Positions 54,818 to 64,000 of a stretch of 64,000 bases of DNA are shown here, piece after piece; positions within the stretch are counted from its first letter, which is position 1; each line of letters starts with the position of its first letter. The position numbers and the translations under genes were made by a program. Under the pieces are notes generated by a model. That model was not told where the DNA came from. It worked only from the letters and a program-made list of their open reading frames with translations, and made no database searches. The stretch spans positions 40,678,338-40,742,337 of the forward strand of contig NC_012879.2 in assembly GCF_000003195.3 (NCBI RefSeq), in the 5' to 3' direction. Source of the stretch: Sorghum bicolor. Taxonomy: Eukaryota; Streptophyta; Magnoliopsida; Poales; Poaceae.

Positions 54818-55158
54818 GCCACATTCTACCTCCATCTTCTTCACACAAACACTCCAGAAAACCACACAAGTTTCAGTTTCCCGAGAAGGAGCACTTGTAG
54901 TGAAGAGAAGAGAGTAGAGAGAAAGAGGAGAGTGGAAGAGAAGGTTGGGAGTTCTTTCGAGAGAGTGATTATCACCTAGCAAGTAGTGATCCTGTTGTCT
55001 AAGCGGAAGTAAAAGTTGTTTAGGGGGGAGGCCCTACCAAAATAGAAACTTGTCTTGAACGATTAACCCCTGGACTACTGACATTCCGGACAGCTGACCA
55101 CTAACATTTTCTCTCACATTTTCCACTAGTTGTGTTTTTGCCAACTTTTCTTTGCAGA
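54818..55158 (+). other. RT-E leader of the extra ORF
   Basis: No ORF. It ends CTTTTCTTTGCAG-A directly before the ATG at 55159, a pyrimidine tract plus acceptor, so the leader may contain an intron. Confidence 0.55.
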
Positions 55159-56715
55159 ATGTTTAAGAAGGTGAAGAATGCAGGAAAGGCTCTCAAGAAC
55201 ATTGGTACAAGGAGTTCAGCCCGACACTCCTCACAGCCATCAGAGATGAGCGTCGACCCGACACCCACACAAGCTCCATCATCTTCATCAGGTCAGCAAG
55301 TTAAGGTCCTTCTTAAGATAGGAGACCTTGGACTGAAGACCCAAAGAGAGAAAGAAGTCTATCAACAACTGAAGAACAAAGATTTTATTCACACCCCTAC
55401 TATCGATCCAATCTTACTACAAGAAACAGGTATGGACACTGAATTTGACTTAATTTTATAGATGTTAGGTTGGACAAATTTTTGGAATATAACTGAGCTG
55501 GGTTCTCGTCTTCTCACCCTCGAATTTCTTTGCACTTTACAATACTATGAGGGGGGAATTGTTTTTCGGATGTTCAAACAGGAAATTATGTTGTCTTGGA
55601 GAGAGCTGAGCGACCATCTTGGTTTCTCTTCAAGATGCATCCTGAACATTGACTCCGATTTACCCAATTTTGAGAGACACCAATTTTGGAGAGAAATATC
55701 TAGAGATAATTTTTATAGTCAAGCCCGAACCAGTGACATGGAACACCCTACTCTTAGGATGTTCCACAAATGGCTTGGGTACAATCTTTTCTATCGTGAT
55801 GATATTAGGAAAGTAAGAGTAGGAGATTTACAACTTTTATATGCTGCTATTAATAAAGTACCCACTTCACCTATTACACTTTTAGTTTCACATTGGCTTA
55901 GTGTACCTAGTCTGCAGGGACCAGTAGGATGTACTTCACTTATCACTCATTTAGCCTCTAATCTTCATTTACTAGAAAACTCATCGTTGGATTTCATAGA
56001 GGAGTTAAGAATTTATCATGGCTATGACACATTTAGACAAGCTCAGATGTTAAAGAAAGAGGGGAATGTAATGTATATGCTATATGATGATAAAGGCAAG
56101 ATTCGGTTACCTAACCCGAACCTTGGCCTATACGTTGTGCAAAATCTTTTGATTGAGATTGCAGCAACACTAGTGAACCAGAGAGCTCCACAGCGAGTGG
56201 CATCTGAAAGGGTGACCACTCACCGAGAACGCACCTGGTATGGAGCTGACCCTGGACCAGAAGAAGCAGCGCACCTGCATTATTGCAATTACAACCCCCG
56301 AGTCCTTCGAGACCCATGGGTTCGTCATGCGCAACCACAAGAGCCAACAGAGGAGACATAGCCGGAGAGCCAAGATCACCGGTGGACAAACCCGCCTTTC
56401 CATACGGGCAGGTACTCCACTGATCCATATGGAGCTTCAGGATCCAGACCTCCGCCCCAATTTGATGCAGGACGATACTCCGATGCCTCCTACGCTTTCA
56501 CGAATAACTACTCTCAAGAGGCCGGTGCTTTCTTCACTCGTACCGACAACACCCTCCTCGACATCCAGAACACGCAAGCAGAACATGGAAGACTCCTGGA
56601 AGAGCAACAAAAATGGAACCAGGACCATGCTGCTGCAGTACAAGAGCTGAGACAAGATACAACAACAATGAATGACAACATCACAACTATGATGCGGTTC
56701 TGGAACATCGGGTAA
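55159..56715 (+). pseudogene. RT-E extra ORF (Athila-like post-pol protein), 518 codons with two in-frame TAGs
   Basis: One frame from ATG 55159 (MFKKVKNAGKALKNIGTRSS) to TAA 56713-56715, broken by TAG at 55459-55461 and 56359-56361. The RT-B relative reads through the first position. The N terminus is basic and Ser-rich; the middle is globular (LSWRELSDHLGFSS... FHKWLGYNLFYRDDIRKVR... LVSHWLSVPSL); the end has a Tyr/Pro/Gly-rich part and a short coiled coil (EEQQKWNQDHAAAVQELRQ). I see no signal peptide, furin-type site or membrane anchor, so its place downstream of pol in Athila-type elements does not make it an envelope protein. It has its own TATA promoter. Function unknown. Confidence 0.7.
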
Positions 56716-58257
56716 GACCGACGTCAACATCCAGCTTGGGGGAGTTCCTCCCTAATTTATCAAGTAAGTTTTTATTTGCTCTTCTTATTTATTCTTTTCT
56801 ATTTTAGTATTTTATCTTAAAAAGGAAAAACTTAGAAAACCCAATAAATATTTTCTTGCTTTAAATTACTGCATTTTATAAACATGAAAACAAAATAAAA
56901 AGAGTGTGTAGATAAGTGTGCTTTATTTATCTGTTAAGAGTTAATCTCTAGAAAAAATAAAAAGACCAAAAAGATGCATTATGGAAATGATGAATAGTTG
57001 CTCTGTTTGCTTACTTTCAAGTACCTAGCTTTTATATTAGAGTTCTTCCAGGAATTACTAAAACTGAAACTTACTATCTTTGGGAAGCATAAAACTAATG
57101 TCTAGGTAAGCGAAAGGCATGATTTAAAGTTGAGCTACTGTTTATCTTGTTCCTACTACACTAAGTTCTGGAGATTTATTTTGAAAACTTACAAATCACA
57201 TGATGAGATTCCTAGCATTACAAACTACCTACCACAACCATACTTGCTATAACATCTTTTACTACACTTACATTGAGTTTGATTGAGCTGTGTAGACCCT
57301 TAGGAGCTTTTCATGTGGTTAAATTAAGATATTCACTTGCACACATCTACTATACCATTCATCATCATTCATTAAAATTGCTAAAAATATTATCACTCAC
57401 TGTCCCGAATATTGTTATTCTCTCTCTAAAAAGATTCAATGCAGAAGAGGCATGGGTTATGCAAAAATATGCGAGGAAATAAAAAGTGGCAAGTGCCTGG
57501 AACCTCGAAGAAAAAAAAAGAAGAAAGAAAAAGAGTGAGACGAGAGGTAAAAATGGACAAGTGTCCAAAGTAGAATTAGGGGTACAAAGATACCCACTTG
57601 AGCGGAAAAAATGGACAAGTGTCCGACAGTAGAATTAGGGGTATCTACTACCCACCTGAAAAAAAAGAGATAGCCCATGTTCTCCCAAAGCAAAGATCAG
57701 AGAAGAGGAGAGATAGCAATATGAGGAGCAATGAGAAGTAAGTTTCATTATCACTTATACATTTTTATCATCACTATCATTTACTCCACCACACATGCAC
57801 ATCTTGATTTAATTATATGCTGAGTTCCTTTTGGATCCATAGCTTGATTAGACAACATATGTATGAGCTGTTTTTTTCACTCCTATGAGCTCCACTTAAA
57901 TATTCCATTAGCTATAGGTAAGTGACATTATGGTAAGGATCCACAAATACCACATATAGAGAGACTTGAGAGAATCATTGCTGGGAACTCTGAGTTTTAT
58001 TTTGAAAACTTATGAAAAATTCTAGAACAAAGGTGAAGTATAAACAGGAGGAATAGTGTTTGACTTAACTATTTTGTCTTTCGATTACTTAAGATTTAAG
58101 TGCAGGTACTAAACTCCATAACACTTCACTCTAATCTGGAAGAATTTTATGCAAAAGCATGTGTGACTGTCAGGAAAGAAAACATCGAAGCAACTTCTGA
58201 TCCGTTTAAGTTTAGCTTTTTGCTCAGGGACGAGCAAAGGGTAAGCTTGGGGGAGTT
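56716..58257 (+). other. RT-E 3' noncoding region and polypurine tract
   Basis: No ORF. AGCTTGGGGGAG at 56733-56744 follows the extra ORF; the true tract AGCTTGGGGGAG is at 58244-58255. A block AATGGACAAGTGTCC...AGTAGAATTAGGGGTA is present twice in tandem (57550-57593, 57608-57653) and once in RT-F (50747-50799). Confidence 0.6.
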
Positions 58258-59765
58258 TGTTGACGGTCCTTAAGTACTAAAATTAATAATCAAATAAACA
58301 TGGAAAAGGATCAATATGAAATAAACATCTAGAAATAGGGTTTTATCTGACCGAATTCCACGAGCTTTGGTGTTTATCTATTTCTGCAGAGGGTTATCAG
58401 AGAATATGGAGAGAAGGCCCACATGTCATGTTTACAACGAGATAATTACGTGCCGCGCAATTTTCCTCAATCTAGAAGGGTCCAGAAGCCACGGGAACGA
58501 ACGAGAGCACGATCGGGCTCGGGGGCAGGGCGGCCGCCCAACCCCCCTTGGGCGCCCGCCCAGGGTTGGAGACCAATCGGGACTCTGCTTCAGGACTACA
58601 CTCCACCGACCTAAAGGATCAATCTAAACCATACAATCTATGTCGGTTTGATCCAATGGCTCACGTTCACTTGAGGGGACTATAAAACCAAGGCCAAACC
58701 CCCCCTGGAAGGAGGAGAAGAGAAGAAATCATTATTCAGAGGTAGCCATCAAAGTTAGGGTTTAGAGCTTCTCTCCCACAGAGAATTAGAATTAGCTACT
58801 CCCTAATCCTTCAAGTTTAGAGGTTTGATTAGATAGCAATTAGAGAAGTAGAGCACTACGCTCTGGATTCGGATCTTCGGTAATAAAGATTGGTATTATT
58901 CATATCTTTCTCTAATTCTTTGTTCTAATTGCATTATGTCTCTAATTATTATGTTCTTAGTTTCTTCTAGTTCTATATTTGATATAGTTCTAATTGATAA
59001 TGAGTTTATGTATAAGTTTGCAAAGCGCTTAGCTCTTGACGCGAGGGAGTTAGGTGATAGATCACATATGAGCGTGGTGCTTAGATGTTATTTATCTGCA
59101 AATGTATCCTATTGGCCGGGTCGTGTGGTAGTTCGCGATAGTGACAGCTTCGTTGATTCTTATATTGTCCACCCTCCGTTGATAGGACAGGCAGAACCGG
59201 TATTGTGGAGTAAGTCATGCGATGCTCTGATTTACTTTATCAATGTTCCTTATACATGAATGAAGAGTCTTTTATGCTATATATGATCTTGTAGATAACT
59301 AGAGTAGATTATGACTTAGTAGTTAGTAGATAACTTAGAATCCATTCTCTAGCTAATCCAACATCACCTACATATATGAGTAGTCTATTTTCTAATCGCT
59401 GTGTTATCTACCCATGAACTTATACTTTATTATCATTATCTTTATGGTTTACCCCCTGCTAAAGTAAGTGACTGTGTGACGAGTTTCTCATTAGTAATCA
59501 TGTTCTTACAAGTTTATCTCTAGTCTATGCCTTGATAGATTTTGCCCCCTTATTTTAATTTCATCCCTCGAGCAAAATTATAAATAACGATACCTGGAAT
59601 ACTTATCCTGGTGAAATGCTACAATGAGGTGTTTTATCTGTGCGCTTGCGGATAGAATAGATTATTTTCTAGAAGAGCCTTTACATTTATAAATACCTTT
59701 GTACACTCTGGTACCATGCTGGGGATGACAACCTAGTATCTAAGTGGTGTTAGCTAGTGTCAATA
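58258..59765 (+). repeat. RT-E 3' LTR (1508 bp)
   Basis: Copy of 42417-43913 with few differences; GC palindromes at about 58528-58560, TATA box at 58681-58687; ends TCAATA rather than TCAACA, followed by ATGGA. Confidence 0.92.
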
Positions 59766-59770
59766 ATGGA

Positions 59771-62492
59771 CAGGGCAGTTTGTCTTTCCACAAGTGCCTC
59801 ACCAGAAGCATCAAGATATGGGGTTTCAGCAGGGACCAGTGCAACCTAGATTTCAGAATCAAGGGTTGATCAACCACCCAATGAATCTGGGTCAGCAAGT
59901 TGGTGGTCAGTAGGCAATGGTTAATCCAATATTCCCTGGAGATCGTGCACCACAAAGACATGTAGAAGCTTATCAGCAGGTGCCAGATCCGCAATCACCC
60001 CATCGGCAAGATGCCGATGCTTATTGGGCCGATAAGATAGCTGAGGTGATGAGAGACCAATTTGGGATAAAACCCAGAGTCAACACTTATTCTTATCGGA
60101 CACCATATCCTCCTGCGTATGACTTAATTCCACTTCCAAATCGGTACAAGGTACCAGATTTCACCAAGTTTTCTGGGCAGGATGATACATCGGCTATGGA
60201 GCATGTTAACAGGTTCATCATCTAGTGTGGAGAAGCTGCTAACAGAGATGAGTTAAGGGTTCGCTTGTTCTCATCATCTTTGTGTGGATCGGCCTTTACT
60301 TGGTTTATTTCATTACCTCCTAACTCAGTGATCACTTGGGTCGATCTAGAGAAACAATTCCATAAATACTTCTTTTCTAGAGTTCATGAGAAGATTACTG
60401 ATTTAGTCAGGCTAAAGCAACGCAATGATGAATCGGTTGAAACCTTTGTGCAAAGGTTGCGAGAGGTTAAGAATAAGTGCTATAGTCTGGTTCTGGACGA
60501 TCGACAGCTAGCCGATTTGGCTTTCTAGGGATTGTTGCCACATATCAGAGACAAGTATGCTTCTCAAGAGTTCGAAAGTATGAGTCATTTAGTGCAGAGG
60601 ATTTCTGACCAAGATATCAAACCTTTTGAACCTAAGAGAACATGGAATAAAAAGGTGTCATTTGTCGATGAAGCAACAAGTTCAGATTCTGATGAAGAAC
60701 CAGTCATCGGCTTAGCAGAGTGGGTGAAAAACAAGGAGCCGATGTCTTGCCCTTTTGGGCATAGAGAGCCACAAAAGTTTGCATTTGATATCACCAAAGC
60801 CGATAGGATATTTGACTTTCTACTTCAAGAAGGGCAAATTAAGTTGTCACCCAATCATGTGATTCCATCGTCAGAGAAATTAAAGAAGATGAAATACTGC
60901 AAGTGGCATAATGCAACATCTCACAGCACAAATGAGTGCAAGGTTTTCAGGCAACAACTGCAATCGGCTATAGAATCTGGGAGAATTAAGTTTGATAATT
61001 CCAAAGCTCAGAAGCTGATGAAGATCGATCAACATCCTTTCCCTACAAATATGTTGGATGCTAAGGGAAAAACCAAGGTCTTAACGTCAGAGGCACCTGA
61101 AAGAAGTGCATCGGTAGATCCTCAGCACCAGATTACTGCTGATGATGCCAAAGGCAATGGATTGATCCAGGAAGGGACCAGCTCAGGAATACCTCCCCGA
61201 TCTCGCATTGTGATAACTCATAGAAGGCATCAGGAGACCTGGCAGCAACGTGAAGATCGGTATCGGCGCTAGCAGGAGGATCGTCGTAGAGAAGAAGAAA
61301 GGCGCCGACAAGAGTGGAATCGGCATAAAGATCACTGGAATTGTCTGTTTTTCATCCAATGTTGGGAACAAAATATCAAGCTACCAACTGTTAGAGACTG
61401 CCCTGAATGCAAAGGCTATGATTGGTATGATAGACCAAATCGGCAGTATCAGAACAATGATCGGCGTTTTGATGGGCTGATTAGGGGAAGAGCCTCGGTT
61501 CATGATCAGCTTGGGGGCAGGCTCAGTGTGCATGACAGGCTTGGTGACCGTGTCATGTACTTTCCCTGAACCCAAGAGGAGATTGAGGAGATGGCAGATG
61601 CACGGGTTCCCGATGAGTTCATATTTTGCAGAGATGCTAACACTCATCTAATGGAGTCAAGGGAAAATCGCTGCCAATCGGTAAGGCAGCCACAACTTCC
61701 TCCATGGTGTCCAGAGGGGCTGACTAAGACACAGAAAAGAAGGCTGCAGCGTGAAAGACGAGAAGAGTTGAGTAAAGGAGAGAATTCTGCTAAGTTTGAA
61801 GATCAGCAGCAGCTAGATCCTAAAGGAAAAGGGCCATTGGCAGATGTTAATATGGTGTTTATGTTGCCGATGGAGTTCCTTGCGCCATCCAGTGATAATG
61901 AGGAGGAGGATTTCTCCGACCAAATAGCTCAGTTAGCTCTGGATCCGATGACAGCTATCTTTGAGAAGCCTACCGACAATGAAAGACAGCATCTTAAAGC
62001 TCTATTTGTCAAAGGTAGGGCTGATGGATAGCCGATGACCAAAATACTTGTTGATGGTGGGGCTGCTATCAATATTATGCCGTATGCAGTCTATCGGAAA
62101 CTTGGGAAAGGAGATCAAGACATAACCAAGACCGATATGATGTTGAAAGATAAGGAGCCAAATGTGTCGAGTTGACTATCAGTAACAAAACATTACCGAC
62201 AACTTTCTTTGTCATCAGTGGAAAGGGTGCTTATAATATGTTGTTGGGGAGAGATTGGATCCATGCCAATTGTTGCATCCCGTCTACAATGCACCAATGT
62301 TTGGTTCAGTGGGTAGGTGACAAGATTGAAATTGTCTCGGGAGATTCTTCTTATGTCATCGCATCGGCGGAAGCAGATACTTATGAAAGGACTAGATGCA
62401 TTTCAGGGGAGATTTGGGAAAAGGATTTTCTCAAAGTTGCCGATTATGAAATTCCACTAATCCAAGCAGTCGGTTCTGATGAGGAGTTTTAA
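59771..62492 (+). pseudogene. gag-pro: RT-C gag-protease, 3' part
   Basis: Aligned with RT-A gag from the Gln/Gly-rich part to the stop at 62490-62492. Stops at 60223-60225, 60526-60528, 61270-61272 and 62029-62031 (TAG) and 61567-61569 (TGA); at three of these RT-A has CAG. A deletion near 62150-62170 removes about 20 bp that RT-A has at 3590-3610 and shifts the frame. Protease motif VDGGAAINIMP (62056-62085) and LLGRDWIHA are still legible. Confidence 0.9.
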
Positions 62493-64000
62493 TGGATAGG
62501 TTCGCCGATGATGGAAAATTAGGACAGGGGTTTACGTCGGCCGATGATTTAGTAGAAGTAGATATAGGTAATGGTGATAGACCTAGGCCTACATTTATTA
62601 GTGCTAAGTTAGATTCTGAGTGTAAGCAACAGTTAACCGATTTGTTAAGGGAATATAAAGATTGCTTTGCTTTGGTTTATACCGAGATGCCTGGTTTAGA
62701 CCGATCTATTGTCGAACATCGGTTACCTATCAAATCTGGATTTCGGCCACATCAGCAGCCAGCTCGCCGATGTAATCCTAATATTCTTCCTGATATTAAG
62801 GCCAAAATAATTAAACTTATTGAGGCTAAATTTATTCGGCAGTGTCGGTATGCCGAGTGGATTTCCAATGTTGTTCCAGTTTACAAGAAGAATGGGAATC
62901 TTAACAAGGCTACACCGATGGATGGCTATCCAATGCCAGTTGCCGATTTGCTAGTTGATGCTGCAGCTGGACATCGGGTTATTAGCTTTATGGATGGAAA
63001 TGCAGGATATAATCAGATATTCATGGCTGAAGAAGATATTCCAAAGACCGCATTTAGATGTCCTGGTCATGTTGGATTGTTTGAATTGATAGTCATGACC
63101 TTTGGCTTGAAAAATGTTGTGCTACTTATCAGAGGGCTATGAATTTTATCTTTCATGAGTTCATCAGTAAACTGGTTGAAATTTACATTGATGATGTGGT
63201 GGTTAAGTTTGGGGATTTCACAAAGCATCTTGCCGATCTGCGAAAGGTGTTGGAGTGCACTAGAAAACATGGTTTGAAGATGAATCCTAATAAGTGTGCA
63301 TTTGGTGTATCGGCAGGGCAATTTCTTGGTTTTATGGTGCATCAGAGAGGAATTGAAATTAGTAGGAGATCTATTGATGCCATCAACAAAATAGTTGCTC
63401 CTACCGACAAGACTGAACTCCAGTCTCTGATCGGCAAGATAAATTTTATTAGGCGGTTTATATCTAATTTGTCTGGTAAAATTTGTACTTTTAGTCCTTT
63501 ACTTAAATTGAGAGCCGATCAAGAGTTTGTGTGGGGAAAAGAGCAACAATCAGCCTTGGATGAAATCAAGAATTATTTAACAAATCCTCCAGTTCTGATT
63601 CCACCTTAGCAGGGAAAGCCTTTCAAATTATATTTGTCTACCGATGGGATGGTCATCGGTTCGGCTTTGGTTCAAGAATTTGTAGGGAAGGAGCGTGTGA
63701 TTTATTATTTAAGTAGAAGACTGATTGATGCTGAGGCCAAGTATTCGGCAATTGAAAAGTTATGTTTGTCCTTATACTTCTCATGTGTTAAGTTGAGACA
63801 TTATTTGCTATCGGCCGAATGCACTGTTATATGCAAAGATTATGTAGTCCGATACATGCTATCTATGCTGATTACGAGTGGTAGAATCGACAAATGGATT
63901 TTGGCGCTGTCGGAATTTGATCTACGTTATGAATCGGCTAAGGCAGTTAAAGGGCAGATTATGGCCGATTTTGTGACTCAACATTGTGGTGTAGTGGGGA
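62492..64000 (+). pseudogene. pol: RT-C pol, 5' part (RT and start of RNase H), runs off window
   Basis: Starts with the same TAATG junction as RT-A. A 27-bp deletion near 62895 removes nine RT residues, including the conserved VCIDFR segment. A 1-bp loss near 63117 shifts the frame; it reopens at about 63139 (YIDDVVVKF near 63185). A TAG at 63607-63609 follows. The rest reads on as RNase H to the window edge. Confidence 0.9.

Larger units (their letters stand above)
42417..59765 (+). mobile_element. RT-E: non-autonomous Athila-like element (gag-protease plus extra ORF, no RT or integrase), split by RT-F
   Basis: LTRs 42417-43913 and 58258-59765, duplication ATGGA (42412-42416 and 59766-59770), tRNA-Asp primer site, Gag-protease, internal promoter, extra ORF, long 3' noncoding part and polypurine tract. 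Between protease and extra ORF there is under 1 kb and no trace of RT, RNase H or integrase, so it must borrow these. RT-F sits in its gag (ACATA duplication). Three in-frame stops suggest decay. Confidence 0.9.
26340..64000 (+). mobile_element. RT-C: old Tat-lineage element related to RT-A, split by RT-D and RT-E, right end off window
   Basis: Pieces: 26340-27023 (LTR), 41558-42411 (LTR end, primer site, gag 5' part), 59771-64000 (gag-protease and most of RT/RNaseH). Each piece aligns by eye with RT-A in order. It has at least eight stop codons, a deletion in the protease region, a 9-codon deletion in RT and a 1-bp frameshift, so it is inactive. Its left flank is RT-B DNA. The antisense gene and 3' LTR, if present, are beyond 64000. 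Confidence 0.9.

Noticed and set aside
55159..56715. Envelope glycoprotein in RT-E
   Set aside because: No signal peptide, cleavage site or membrane segment is visible in any part of the frame.
17340..64000. tRNA or rRNA genes
   Set aside because: Only primer-binding sites complementary to tRNA 3' ends were found; no cloverleaf or rRNA sequence was recognised by eye.

Overview
The window is plant nuclear DNA, almost certainly from a grass. It shows Ty3/gypsy retrotransposons of the Tat, Tekay/Del and Athila-like kinds, a CACTA (En/Spm) element, a plant mariner-like element with Stowaway-type ends, GC-rich coding sequence and TA-dinucleotide targets. The style fits Panicoideae (sorghum, sugarcane or Miscanthus relatives), but I cannot fix the species from the sequence. 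I find no single-copy host gene, tRNA or rRNA gene; nearly every base belongs to a nest of transposons, as in pericentromeric grass DNA.

Layout. (1) 1-11895: RT-A, a young Tat-type element lacking most of its 5' LTR (off the left edge). It has gag-protease (281-3928), RT/RNaseH/integrase (3928-7161) and a six-exon antisense gene for a plant-mobile-domain protein (10565 down to 7307) with its own TATA box. RT-A sits 13 bp inside the 3' LTR of RT-B. (2) RT-B, an Athila-like relic on the minus strand, visible as 11896-12909 and 24028-26339. It is split by (3) a mariner-like element, 12910-24027 (TA target duplication), with a four-exon transposase (minus) and an unexplained GC-rich cargo gene (plus). 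That in turn holds (4) a CACTA element, 16656-23896 (ATC duplication), carrying a 13-exon TNP1-like gene but no TNPD transposase. (5) RT-C, an old and broken relative of RT-A, starts at 26340 and runs off the right edge. It is split twice: by (6) RT-D, 27024-41552 (AGCCC duplication), inside its LTR; and by (7) RT-E, 42417-59765 (ATGGA duplication), inside gag. RT-E is itself split by (8) RT-F, 44690-52754 (ACATA duplication). RT-E and RT-F are Athila-like, use a tRNA-Asp primer site and lack RT and integrase, so they are non-autonomous.

How the parts work together. RT-D is the most interesting element. It is a Tekay/Del-like chromovirus with 3.9-kb LTRs whose integrase ends in a chromodomain. 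Upstream of gag it carries a separate 347-residue protein whose first 26 residues copy the histone H3 tail (17 of 26 identical, Lys9 kept in its ARKS context, Lys4/14/18/23 all changed to Arg), followed by a coiled coil and an acidic tail. Both its ATG and the gag ATG directly follow splice-acceptor sequences, suggesting alternative mRNAs. A reader of H3 tails and an imitation H3 tail in one element suggest a chromatin-directed self-recognition or decoy system.

The Athila-like elements share a second theme: an internal TATA promoter in front of an extra ORF, preceded by family-specific GC palindromes. RT-E's LTR promoters carry the same palindromes upstream of their own TATA box. RT-A shows a third: the same TGCCGATG motif clusters in its LTR U3 and in front of its antisense gene.
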